The notes under the pieces were generated by a model that had not been told where the DNA came from, did not search any database, and saw only the letters and a list, made by a program, of their open reading frames with translations. A program made the position numbers and the translations under genes. Source: Prosthecobacter debontii (GTDB taxonomy: Bacteria > Verrucomicrobiota > Verrucomicrobiia > Verrucomicrobiales > Akkermansiaceae). From it: a stretch of 6,611 nucleotides of DNA. Location of the stretch: contig CAMCYT010000140.1 of NCBI GenBank assembly GCA_945885485.1, positions 1 through 6,611 of the forward strand. The letters are read 5' to 3'. This document shows positions 1 through 5,864 of the stretch, one piece after another. How positions within the stretch are numbered: position 1 is the first letter of the stretch; every line of letters begins with the position of its first letter.

Positions 1-29
1 GCGTGGGTTGGATGAATTAAGCTTTGACC

Positions 30-1118
30 ATGGCTCAGGCGGATCACACAGCGGAAATCGAACAGGAATTGGCAAAGCGAATCATGGTGTTGGATGGCGC
101 GATGGGTACGACGATTCGGACCTACGGCCTTGATGAATCTGCTGCACGAGGCGAACGATATGCGAACAATGAGAAGGATCTGCTGAACAACGGCGATATT
201 CTTTCGATCACGCAGCCGCAAGTGATTGCGGATATTCACAAGCGTTTCTACGAGGCCGGATCCGATATTTGTGAGACGAATACCTTCTCGGCTACGGGGA
301 TCGCACAGAGCGAATTTTTCATCGAGGATCCACGGGAGAAGGGTGGGAGGAAAGACCCAGAGTTTTTCCAGAAGATTTTGGAGAACAATTTTTTGAATGA
401 TCTGGCATGGGAGATGAACGTGAAAGGCTCACAGCTCGCTCGGAAAATGGCTGATGATATAGGCACTGATACCGGAGTGAAACGCTATGTGGCGGGAGCG
501 ATCGGTCCGTTGACAGTTTCTTTAAGTAACTCGCCAGATGCGGAGGATGCCTCGTTTCGGGTGGTTACATTTGATCAGGTTTTAGAAGCGTATCGGATGC
601 AGGTGCGGGGTTTGATTGAGGGTGGGTGCGATATTTTGATGATCGAAACCATCTTCGATTCTCTTAACGCAAAGGCAGCTGCGGTTGCAGTTCAGGATGT
701 TTTTGATGAGCAAGGGATTAATCTACCAGTGATCATTTCAGCAGCGGTTGGATTGGGTGGTGAAACGATGATTTCCGCACAAAAGGTCGAGGCTTTATGG
801 AATGCGTTCGCACATACCAAACCCCTGGCGATCGGTTTGAACTGCTCGCTTGGTCCAGATTTGATGAGGCCATTTTTGGAGGAACTTTCCGATGTGGCGG
901 AAACGTATGTTTCAGCGTATCCAAATGCGGGATTACCTAATCCGCTGGCGCCAACCGGATTTGATCTTGAGCCACCGCACATGAAGGACTTCATGAGGGA
1001 TTTTGCGGTGAGTGGACTTATTAACTTTGCGGGTGGATGCTGTGGAAATACACCGGAACATGTTAGAGCTATTGCAGAAGGTGTGAGGGGTGTTGCTCCG
1101 AGGAGGGTTGTGAGGTAA
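30..1118 (+). CDS. metH: Methionine synthase MetH, homocysteine-binding module as a separate protein (N-terminal part of split metH)
   Basis: This is the homocysteine S-methyltransferase barrel of cobalamin-dependent methionine synthase, which binds and activates homocysteine through zinc in the cytoplasm. The 362-residue product opens with the family signature VLDGAMGTTIR (residues 20-30). The three zinc-ligand cysteines are visible: C272 in GLNCSLGP, and C337 and C338 in GGCCGNTPEH. IETIFDSLNAKAA is also typical. Compared with E. coli MetH there is an extra acidic and basic loop at about residues 97-124. The protein stops just after GVAPRRVVR, exactly where a full-length MetH would continue through a linker into the folate domain, so it is the first quarter of a normally ~1230-residue enzyme. 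I chose ATG at 30; an in-frame TTG at 24 is possible, and neither has a good Shine-Dalgarno (only GGA at 10-12). The rest of the enzyme starts at 1638, beyond an inserted cassette. Family assignment is secure; activity as a separate subunit is inferred. Confidence 0.93.
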   Translation: MAQADHTAEIEQELAKRIMVLDGAMGTTIRTYGLDESAARGERYANNEKDLLNNGDILSITQPQVIADIHKRFYEAGSDICETNTFSATGIAQSEFFIEDPREKGGRKDPEFFQKILENNFLNDLAWEMNVKGSQLARKMADDIGTDTGVKRYVAGAIGPLTVSLSNSPDAEDASFRVVTFDQVLEAYRMQVRGLIEGGCDILMIETIFDSLNAKAAAVAVQDVFDEQGINLPVIISAAVGLGGETMISAQKVEALWNAFAHTKPLAIGLNCSLGPDLMRPFLEELSDVAETYVSAYPNAGLPNPLAPTGFDLEPPHMKDFMRDFAVSGLINFAGGCCGNTPEHVRAIAEGVRGVAPRRVVR

Positions 1119-1165
1119 AGATTTTTTCACCGCAGAGGCGCGGAGGTCGCGGAGGGTCGCAGAGA
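1117..1165 (+). repeat. Left arm of ~50-bp inverted repeat, built of CGCAGAGG-type units
   Basis: Pairs with 1581-1630. The arm begins AAAGAT, runs through six T and CACC, then contains four degenerate copies of an 8-10 bp unit: CGCAGAGGC, GCGGAGGT, CGCGGAGGGT, CGCAGAGA. Relative to the reverse complement of the right arm it has one T fewer in the T-run and G instead of A at 1142 and 1151; the other 47 of 50 columns are identical. The metH stop codon TAA (1116-1118) overlaps the outer end of this arm. Confidence 0.93.
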
Positions 1166-1178
1166 AAGGATGAAATTA

Positions 1179-1577
1179 ATGCAAACTGAAAAGGAAAGAT
1201 TGAATGAACTGAGTGAAAAAGTGATTGGTGCGGCTATTGAAGTGCATCGTGAACTTGGTCCTGGGTTACTTGAATCTACCTATGAAGCTGCGCTCGAACA
1301 TGAGCTTGGTTTGATGGGGCTCAAAACCATGCGACAACTCTCATTGCCCATTCGATACAAGGATATCAAAATCGACGATGCATATCGAATCGATCTGCTG
1401 GTTGAGGATTCTCTGATCATCGAGGTTAAAACCCTTGACGCTTTTATTCCCGTGCACTCTGCACAATTACTTACCTATCTTCGCATGTCAGATCTTCATC
1501 TCGGCTTGCTCATCAATTTTCATACAGTGCGTTTGGTTGACGGAATCAAACGCCAAGTTCACAAATTCCCTACTTAA
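1179..1577 (+). CDS. GxxExxY family protein (PD-(D/E)XK nuclease-like)
   Basis: A 132-residue protein of the GxxExxY family, which is placed in the PD-(D/E)XK nuclease-like superfamily; its biological role is not established. The naming motif is G29-L-L-E32-S-T-Y35, preceded by the usual helix VIGAAIEVHRELGPG. A nuclease-type core follows: D72 in RIDLLVED, then E82 and K84 in LIIEVKTL, then the helix with Q96 and Y100 (AQLLTYLR) and the strand GLLINF. All expected residues are present and the frame is intact, so it could be functional. I prefer ATG at 1179 because AAAGGA (1165-1170) lies 8 nt upstream; the in-frame ATG at 1170 overlaps that ribosome-binding site. It has no signal peptide or membrane segment. 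It lies between inverted repeats inside the metH locus, in the same orientation and reading frame as both metH parts. Nothing suggests a role in methionine synthesis; I read it as the passenger of the cassette. Confidence 0.9.
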   Translation: MQTEKERLNELSEKVIGAAIEVHRELGPGLLESTYEAALEHELGLMGLKTMRQLSLPIRYKDIKIDDAYRIDLLVEDSLIIEVKTLDAFIPVHSAQLLTYLRMSDLHLGLLINFHTVRLVDGIKRQVHKFPT

Positions 1578-1580
1578 AAA

Positions 1581-1630
1581 TCTCTGCGACCCTCTGCGAC
1601 CTCTGCGCCTCTGCGGTGAAAAAAATCTTT
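1581..1630 (+). repeat. Right arm of ~50-bp inverted repeat
   Basis: Inverted counterpart of 1117-1165. It begins 3 nt after the stop codon of the GxxExxY gene and ends 7 nt before the start codon of the second metH frame. It contains the same units in reverse orientation (CTCTGCG repeated four times) followed by GGTGA, seven A and TCTTT. In sense-strand RNA the two arms could form a ~49-bp stem closing a loop of about 415 nt; both substitutions between the arms become G-U pairs (1142 with 1604, 1151 with 1595). Confidence 0.93.
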
Positions 1631-1637
1631 TCTTATA

Positions 1638-4385
1638 ATGAATCCAATCAAACCAGCACTCAGACTCTCCGGGACGGAGGCTTATAACCACGACAAGGGA
1701 AAAGGTTTCCTGATGATAGGGGAACGGACGAACGTGGCGGGATCTCCTCAGTTTGCGAAATTGGTTCGCGCGAATGATCTCGAGGCGGCGGTGGAAGTGG
1801 CACGTCAACAAGTGGCGAACGGCGCGAACGTGATCGATATCTGTTTCGACGATGGATTGATCGACGGTAAGGCGATGATGGCGAAATATCTCAACCTTCT
1901 ACAAGGTGAGCCGGATGTTGCGCGCGTGCCGATAATGGTGGATTCGTCGAAGTGGGAGATCCTCGAAGAAGGGCTGAAACATCTTCAAGGCAAAGGAATC
2001 GTGAACTCGATTTCGCTCAAAGAGGGCGAAGAGGTCTTCATTAAAAGCGCCAAGCACATCATGAAATATGGTGCAGCCGTTGTGGTGATGGCCTTCGATG
2101 AAAAAGGTCAGGCAGCAACTTATGACGAGAAGATCCGGATCTGTGAACGCGCTTATCGGATTCTTGTCGATGAGGTGGGGTTCAATCAAAACGATATCAT
2201 TTTCGATCCGAACATCCTGACGGTTGCGACGGGAATTGAGGAGCATAACAACTACGCCTTGGATTTCATCAATGCGACGCGTTGGATCAAAGAGAATCTT
2301 CCAGGTGCTAAGATTTCAGGGGGAGTTTCGAATATCTCGTTCTCCTTCCGTGGGAATAACAAAGTCCGTGAGGCAATGCACTCCGCCTTTCTTTACCATG
2401 CGACTAAGGCGGGCATGGACATGGGTATCGTTAATGCCGGCATGTTGGAGGTTTACGATGAGATTCCAAAAGATCTGTTAGAATGTGTTGAGGATGTCTT
2501 GCTGAACCGCAGAAATGATTCAACTGAACGTCTTTTGGATCTTGCTGAGAGCTACAAAGGTGTCGGCGGCAAGAAAGTTGAGGAAGATCTTTCTTGGCGG
2601 GATGAACCGGTGGAAAAGCGCTTGGAGTATGCGTTGCTGAAAGGAATTGATCGGTTTATCGATGAGGACACGGAAGCGGCGCGGTTGAAATATGGTCGGC
2701 CATTGAAAGTCATCGAAGGGCCTTTGATGGACGGCATGGGCGTGGTTGGAGATCTTTTTGGCGCAGGCAAAATGTTTCTTCCGCAGGTGGTAAAATCCGC
2801 CCGCGTGATGAAGAAGGCCGTAGCTTGGTTATTTCCCTATATGGAAGCCGAAAAGGCGGAAAACCTCGCTGGAGATATCGAGGCAATCCAAGTGAAGAAC
2901 CCCGGCATGTCTTATGATGAGGCGTTGAAAGTCGCAGAGCGCGGAAACTCCGCTGGTCGGTTCCTGATCGCGACTGTCAAAGGTGACGTTCACGACATCG
3001 GTAAGAATATTGTCGGTGTAGTTCTGTCCTGCAATGGTTTTGAAGTCACTGATATGGGCGTGATGGTTGCTTGCGATAAAATTTTAGACAGAGCGATCGA
3101 ACTCGGCGCAGATGTCATTGGGCTTTCGGGTTTGATCACACCCTCGCTGGATGAAATGGTGCACGTTGCTAAAGAAATGGAACGTCGTGGTTTTACAGTT
3201 CCTTTGTTGATTGGTGGTGCAACGACTTCCGCTGCTCACACAGCAATCAAGATCGCTGAGCATTACTCCGGACCCGTGGTGCATGTGCTTGATGCCTCAC
3301 GTTCAGTTCCAGTGACGACCTCGCTGCTTTCTAAAGATGGTCGAGATGAATTTGTTAGGGATCTTCGTGAGAAACAGCAGAAGGCACGCGATAATTTCCT
3401 TGGTGGACCGAAGAAAGAAACCATCAGTCTTGCTGAAGCTCGCGCGGCGGGGCCAAAATATGATTGGGATTCTTATAGTCCGCCAACTCCTTCATTTGCC
3501 GGCACGCGTGTGATCGAACCTGCGATCAATGATCTCCTCGAATACATCGATTGGACACCGTTCTTCCATGCGTGGGAATTGCGTGGGGTTTGGGATAGAG
3601 AGAAGAAAGAACTCAAAACCAAAAACGAAGGAGGCGCGGCTGAGGCGAAAAAACTCTACGCCGAAGCACGTGTTTATCTTGATAGACTCGTCGCAGAAAA
3701 CCGACTCACAGCACGAGGAATTTACGGATTTTTCCCAGCGAATTCTCAAGGTGATGACATCATCGTGCACTACGAAGACGGAACCGAACGGACGAAATTT
3801 CACACCCTGCGGCAGCAGTTGAAGAAGACTTCTGGAAAACCCAATGTAGCTCTATCTGATTGGGTGAAACCTACTTCCACCGATTTTATCGGTGGCTTCG
3901 TCGTGGGGATTCATGGGGCGGATGAGTATGCGAAGGAACTTGATGCTGAAAACGATCCTTATGGAGCGATTATGGTGAAAGCAATCGCGGATCGCTTAGC
4001 GGAAGCCTGTGCCGAAATGCTGCATCATCGCGCACGTATCGCTTGGGGATACGAGGCGGAAGGTGAGTTAACCAAAGATGCCCTGATTCATGAAAAGTAT
4101 CAGGGAATTCGTCCTGCTCCCGGTTATCCGGCTCAACCCGATCACACCGAGAAACCGATTCTTTTCGATCTGTTAGGTGCGACCGATGCCACAGGTATTT
4201 ATCTCACCGAAAGTTGTGCGATGCATCCAGGAGCTGCAGTTTGCGGACTGTATTTCTCACATCCGGAAAGTCATTACTTTGCGCTATCGGAGTTGCAGAA
4301 AGATCAGATTGAGGATTATGCGAAGCGTAAGGGGATGACACTACAAGAAGCTGAGAAATGGCTTGGCCCTTGGCTTGGGTATTAA
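1638..4385 (+). CDS. metH: Methionine synthase MetH, folate-, cobalamin- and SAM-binding modules (C-terminal part of split metH)
   Basis: This 915-residue protein carries all of MetH except the homocysteine module. It transfers the methyl group of methyltetrahydrofolate to cobalamin and contains the reductive reactivation domain. In order: the conserved linker end RLSG (9-12); a pterin-binding barrel starting at GERTNVAGS (28-36) and running to about 290; the cobalamin cap helices with MFLPQVVKSA; the cobalamin Rossmann domain with D450-x-H452-x-x-G455, where the histidine is the expected lower cobalt ligand, and SGLITPS (497-503); then the activation domain from about 620, with the SAM-binding signature RPAPGYPAQPDHTEK (825-839). 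The C-terminus is complete. ATG 1638 is the first possible in-frame start after the TGA at 1617-1619. It has no proper ribosome-binding site: the only candidate, GGTGA at 1615-1619, is 18 nt away and inside the inverted-repeat arm. With the 30-1118 product it would make a complete enzyme in trans (inference). Confidence 0.95.
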   Translation: MNPIKPALRLSGTEAYNHDKGKGFLMIGERTNVAGSPQFAKLVRANDLEAAVEVARQQVANGANVIDICFDDGLIDGKAMMAKYLNLLQGEPDVARVPIMVDSSKWEILEEGLKHLQGKGIVNSISLKEGEEVFIKSAKHIMKYGAAVVVMAFDEKGQAATYDEKIRICERAYRILVDEVGFNQNDIIFDPNILTVATGIEEHNNYALDFINATRWIKENLPGAKISGGVSNISFSFRGNNKVREAMHSAFLYHATKAGMDMGIVNAGMLEVYDEIPKDLLECVEDVLLNRRNDSTERLLDLAESYKGVGGKKVEEDLSWRDEPVEKRLEYALLKGIDRFIDEDTEAARLKYGRPLKVIEGPLMDGMGVVGDLFGAGKMFLPQVVKSARVMKKAVAWLFPYMEAEKAENLAGDIEAIQVKNPGMSYDEALKVAERGNSAGRFLIATVKGDVHDIGKNIVGVVLSCNGFEVTDMGVMVACDKILDRAIELGADVIGLSGLITPSLDEMVHVAKEMERRGFTVPLLIGGATTSAAHTAIKIAEHYSGPVVHVLDASRSVPVTTSLLSKDGRDEFVRDLREKQQKARDNFLGGPKKETISLAEARAAGPKYDWDSYSPPTPSFAGTRVIEPAINDLLEYIDWTPFFHAWELRGVWDREKKELKTKNEGGAAEAKKLYAEARVYLDRLVAENRLTARGIYGFFPANSQGDDIIVHYEDGTERTKFHTLRQQLKKTSGKPNVALSDWVKPTSTDFIGGFVVGIHGADEYAKELDAENDPYGAIMVKAIADRLAEACAEMLHHRARIAWGYEAEGELTKDALIHEKYQGIRPAPGYPAQPDHTEKPILFDLLGATDATGIYLTESCAMHPGAAVCGLYFSHPESHYFALSELQKDQIEDYAKRKGMTLQEAEKWLGPWLGY

Positions 4386-4414
4386 TGGAAGCCGGTCACA
4401 GGCACGGCTTTCCA
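4386..4414. terminator. Possible bidirectional terminator hairpin between convergent metH and gltX
   Basis: TGGAAGCCG (4386-4394) can pair with CGGCTTTCCA (4405-4414), leaving one bulged T and a 10-nt loop. It fills nearly all of the 33-bp gap between two convergent stop codons, where a shared terminator is expected. There is no T-run on either side, so it is not a canonical intrinsic terminator; support is structure and position only. Confidence 0.45.
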
Positions 4415-4418
4415 ATAT

Positions 4419-5786
4419 TCAGAAGCACCGCAGTCTCTCAACCGTCTTCTCTTTTCCTAAGATAGAAAAGATATCTCCTAGATCTGGACCGTGCGCGCGG
4501 CCTGATAGGGCGACGCGGACGGGGAACATGAGCTGGCCAGGTTTTGCTCCGTTGGCTTGAGCGATGGTAGCTATGGCTTCTTTAGCGATATCGGCCGACC
4601 AATCAGTTAGTGCGGCCATGTGCTCAGCGAGTGCCGGAAGGAATGCAGAGTTTGGATTTCCTTTAGCTTTCGCAACGGTTTCGTCATCTTGAGCTGCGGT
4701 ATCGGTGATGAGGAAATCAATGGCGGCGGGGACTTCTGAGAGGAGTCGGACTTTCTCTTTCACCGCAGCGATCACGGTCGGGTAGTTTTCGGTGATCGGA
4801 AGGTTTTCTGCTTGGACGAAAGGTTTAGCTAGATCCGCAAACCTCTCCGTGGAGATTTTCGCTATGTGCTGTTGATTGACCCATTTGCATTTTTCCAAAT
4901 CAAAGCGGGCAGGGGCGCGGTTAATCGCTTCGAGTGAAAACCGATCAATGAGATCGGTTAGGGTGAAAATTTCATCATCTGATTTCGATGACCAACCGAG
5001 CAGGGCGATGAAATTCACGACGGCTTCGGAGAGGAAACCTTGTTTCGGATAATCGCCCACAGCGGCACCGGCATCGCGTTTGGACATCTTTGATCCATCC
5101 GCGTTGAGAATCAGCGGGATGTGGGCGTATTGTGGCGGCTGAGCACCGAGGGCTTCGATGAGCTGAAGATGTTTCGGTGTGTTCATCAAATGATCCTCAC
5201 CGCGGATCACATGAGTGATTTTCATTTCGAGGTCATCGACGACGTTTACGAAATGGAAAACATAAGAACCATCGCTACGGCGGATCACCATGTCCGGCGT
5301 GTTTGATTCATCTCGGTAATCGATGATAACTTCGCCGCAGACAAGGTCGTTCATGGTGATGGGTTTACGGTCGAAGCGGAAACGATAGGCATCGCCATCT
5401 TTGTAAAGTCGATCAGCTGCGAGGAGTTTTTCGAAATAGGCGTCGTAGATGGGTTTTCTCTGAGATTGATAATATGAATCTGAAGGTTTGCTTGGCGGAT
5501 GCAATTTGACGGAGGAATGGGAAGTATCTTGTCCGTCCATCTCCGCTGCGCTTCGATTGACGCTACTTTCCGGACCCTCGTCCCAATCGAGGCCGAGCCA
5601 TGACATGCCATCGAAAATAGCCTGACGGGCTTCTTCGGTGTTACGAGCGGCATCGGTGTCTTCGACGCGGAGGATGAACGTGCCTTTGTGTTTGCGGGCG
5701 AAGAGCCAGTTAAAAAGGGCGGTGCGGGCGCCGCCGACGTGGAGGTAGCCAGTGGGTGAGGGTGCGAATCGGGTGCGGACGGACAT
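4419..5786 (-). CDS. gltX: Glutamyl-tRNA synthetase with a short internal insertion
   Basis: A 455-residue class I aminoacyl-tRNA synthetase that charges tRNA with glutamate in the cytoplasm. The N-terminus reads RTRFAPSPTGYLHVGGARTA, with the HIGH-type motif at 16-19 (HVGG). VEDTD is at 41-45, the acceptor-site segment RGEDHLMNTPKH lies near 195-206 and the KMSKR loop is at 233-237. The C-terminal anticodon-binding half is complete and ends with the usual FPVRVALSGRAHGPDL region. One oddity: between DEGP (69-72) and YYQSQR (105-110) there are 32 residues where the family normally has about 8; this insertion is listed separately. The frame stays open and all catalytic motifs are intact, so the enzyme is expected to be active. 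The ATG at 5786 is set by homology; upstream there is only a weak AAAG within a heptad repeat array, no strong Shine-Dalgarno. It lies 73 bp downstream of ruvA on the same strand, probably one transcript. Whether it also charges tRNA-Gln cannot be told from this window. Confidence 0.96.
   Translation of the reverse strand: MSVRTRFAPSPTGYLHVGGARTALFNWLFARKHKGTFILRVEDTDAARNTEEARQAIFDGMSWLGLDWDEGPESSVNRSAAEMDGQDTSHSSVKLHPPSKPSDSYYQSQRKPIYDAYFEKLLAADRLYKDGDAYRFRFDRKPITMNDLVCGEVIIDYRDESNTPDMVIRRSDGSYVFHFVNVVDDLEMKITHVIRGEDHLMNTPKHLQLIEALGAQPPQYAHIPLILNADGSKMSKRDAGAAVGDYPKQGFLSEAVVNFIALLGWSSKSDDEIFTLTDLIDRFSLEAINRAPARFDLEKCKWVNQQHIAKISTERFADLAKPFVQAENLPITENYPTVIAAVKEKVRLLSEVPAAIDFLITDTAAQDDETVAKAKGNPNSAFLPALAEHMAALTDWSADIAKEAIATIAQANGAKPGQLMFPVRVALSGRAHGPDLGDIFSILGKEKTVERLRCF
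5475..5570 (-). repeat. Repeat-like in-frame insertion within gltX (GltX residues 73-104)
   Basis: Relative to the normal loop between DEGP and the QSQR motif, GltX here has about 24 additional residues (~72 bp within this 96-bp interval). The encoded stretch is low-complexity and hydrophilic, with SSVNRSAAEMDGQD and LHPPSKPSDS as recognisable parts. The DNA contains a 6-bp inverted repeat, GACGGA (5508-5513) with TCCGTC (5532-5537). The NRSxAEMDGQD and HPP wording resembles short repeat-derived peptides I associate with verrucomicrobial genomes; that is recollection and could not be checked here. It may be an interspersed repeat captured in frame. The length anomaly is seen directly against the conserved flanks; the repeat origin is inferred. 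Confidence 0.55.
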
Positions 5787-5814
5787 AAACTTTAAATTTT
5801 AAACTCTAAATCTC
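5787..5814. repeat. Four degenerate 7-bp tandem units upstream of gltX
   Basis: Reading the + strand, AAACTTT, AAATTTT, AAACTCT and AAATCTC follow each other without gaps, consensus AAAYTYT. The array abuts the gltX start codon, so on the gltX strand the leader reads as AGAGTTT-like units ending AAAGTTT before ATG. It occupies the place where a ribosome-binding site would be. The period is clear; its function, if any, is unknown. Confidence 0.7.
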
Positions 5815-5829
5815 AAGGAAGAGGTAAAT

Positions 5830-5864
5830 ATGTGACTTATAACTATTAACCAATAACGTCTAAC
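5830..5864. repeat. Five degenerate 7-bp tandem units at the ruvA 3' end
   Basis: ATGTGAC, TTATAAC, TATTAAC, CAATAAC and GTCTAAC are contiguous on the + strand; each ends in AC and four end in TAAC. The last unit overlaps the ruvA stop codon (5860-5862). Together with the array at 5787-5814 this makes almost the whole ruvA-gltX spacer heptanucleotide-periodic, with only 15 bp (5815-5829) between the arrays. It resembles in style the short tandemly repeated heptamers described in cyanobacteria, without implying relationship. Confidence 0.65.

Larger units (their letters stand above)
1117..1630 (+). mobile_element. Inverted-repeat-bounded GxxExxY cassette inserted in metH
   Basis: A compact unit made of a left arm (1117-1165), one gene and a right arm (1581-1630). 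The arms are inverted copies of each other and nothing else lies between them except the gene and short leaders; 60 nt separate the upstream metH stop from the gene's preferred start, and 60 nt separate its stop from the downstream metH start. No transposase, resolvase or integrase is encoded, so any movement would need an enzyme in trans. No target-site duplication is evident: the left flank GTTGTGAGGT and right flank TCTTATAATG do not match. The mobile call is inferred from the arms and from the insertion falling inside what is normally one gene. The exact ends are uncertain by several bases, because TCTTATA (1631-1637) could belong to the element or to the host. Confidence 0.6.

Noticed and set aside
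1..29. Cobalamin or SAM riboswitch upstream of metH
   Set aside because: Such elements are common before metH, but only 29 bases are available here, too few to hold or assess one.
1119..1637. Insert as an intein or self-splicing intron in metH
   Set aside because: Stops at 1116, 1575 and 1617 exclude protein splicing, no intein motifs are present, and a GxxExxY gene in a simple inverted repeat lacks group I or group II intron features.
1634..1639. A perfect TATAAT box at the start of the second metH frame
   Set aside because: It overlaps the ATG itself, so transcription would begin inside the gene and omit the start codon, and no TTGACA-like -35 is suitably placed in the C-rich arm upstream.
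1107..1641. Target-site duplication flanking the cassette
   Set aside because: The bases just outside the two arms (GTTGTGAGGT and TCTTATAATG) share no convincing direct repeat.
3492..3822. Overlapping open frames on both strands inside the second metH half
   Set aside because: They lie wholly within the well-conserved start of the activation domain, have low-complexity or unrecognisable products, and no separate ribosome-binding sites.
4425..4440. CACCGCAGTCTCT near the gltX 3' end as a third copy of the cassette arm
   Set aside because: Only about eight bases match the arm and they encode the GltX C-terminus; no repeated units follow.
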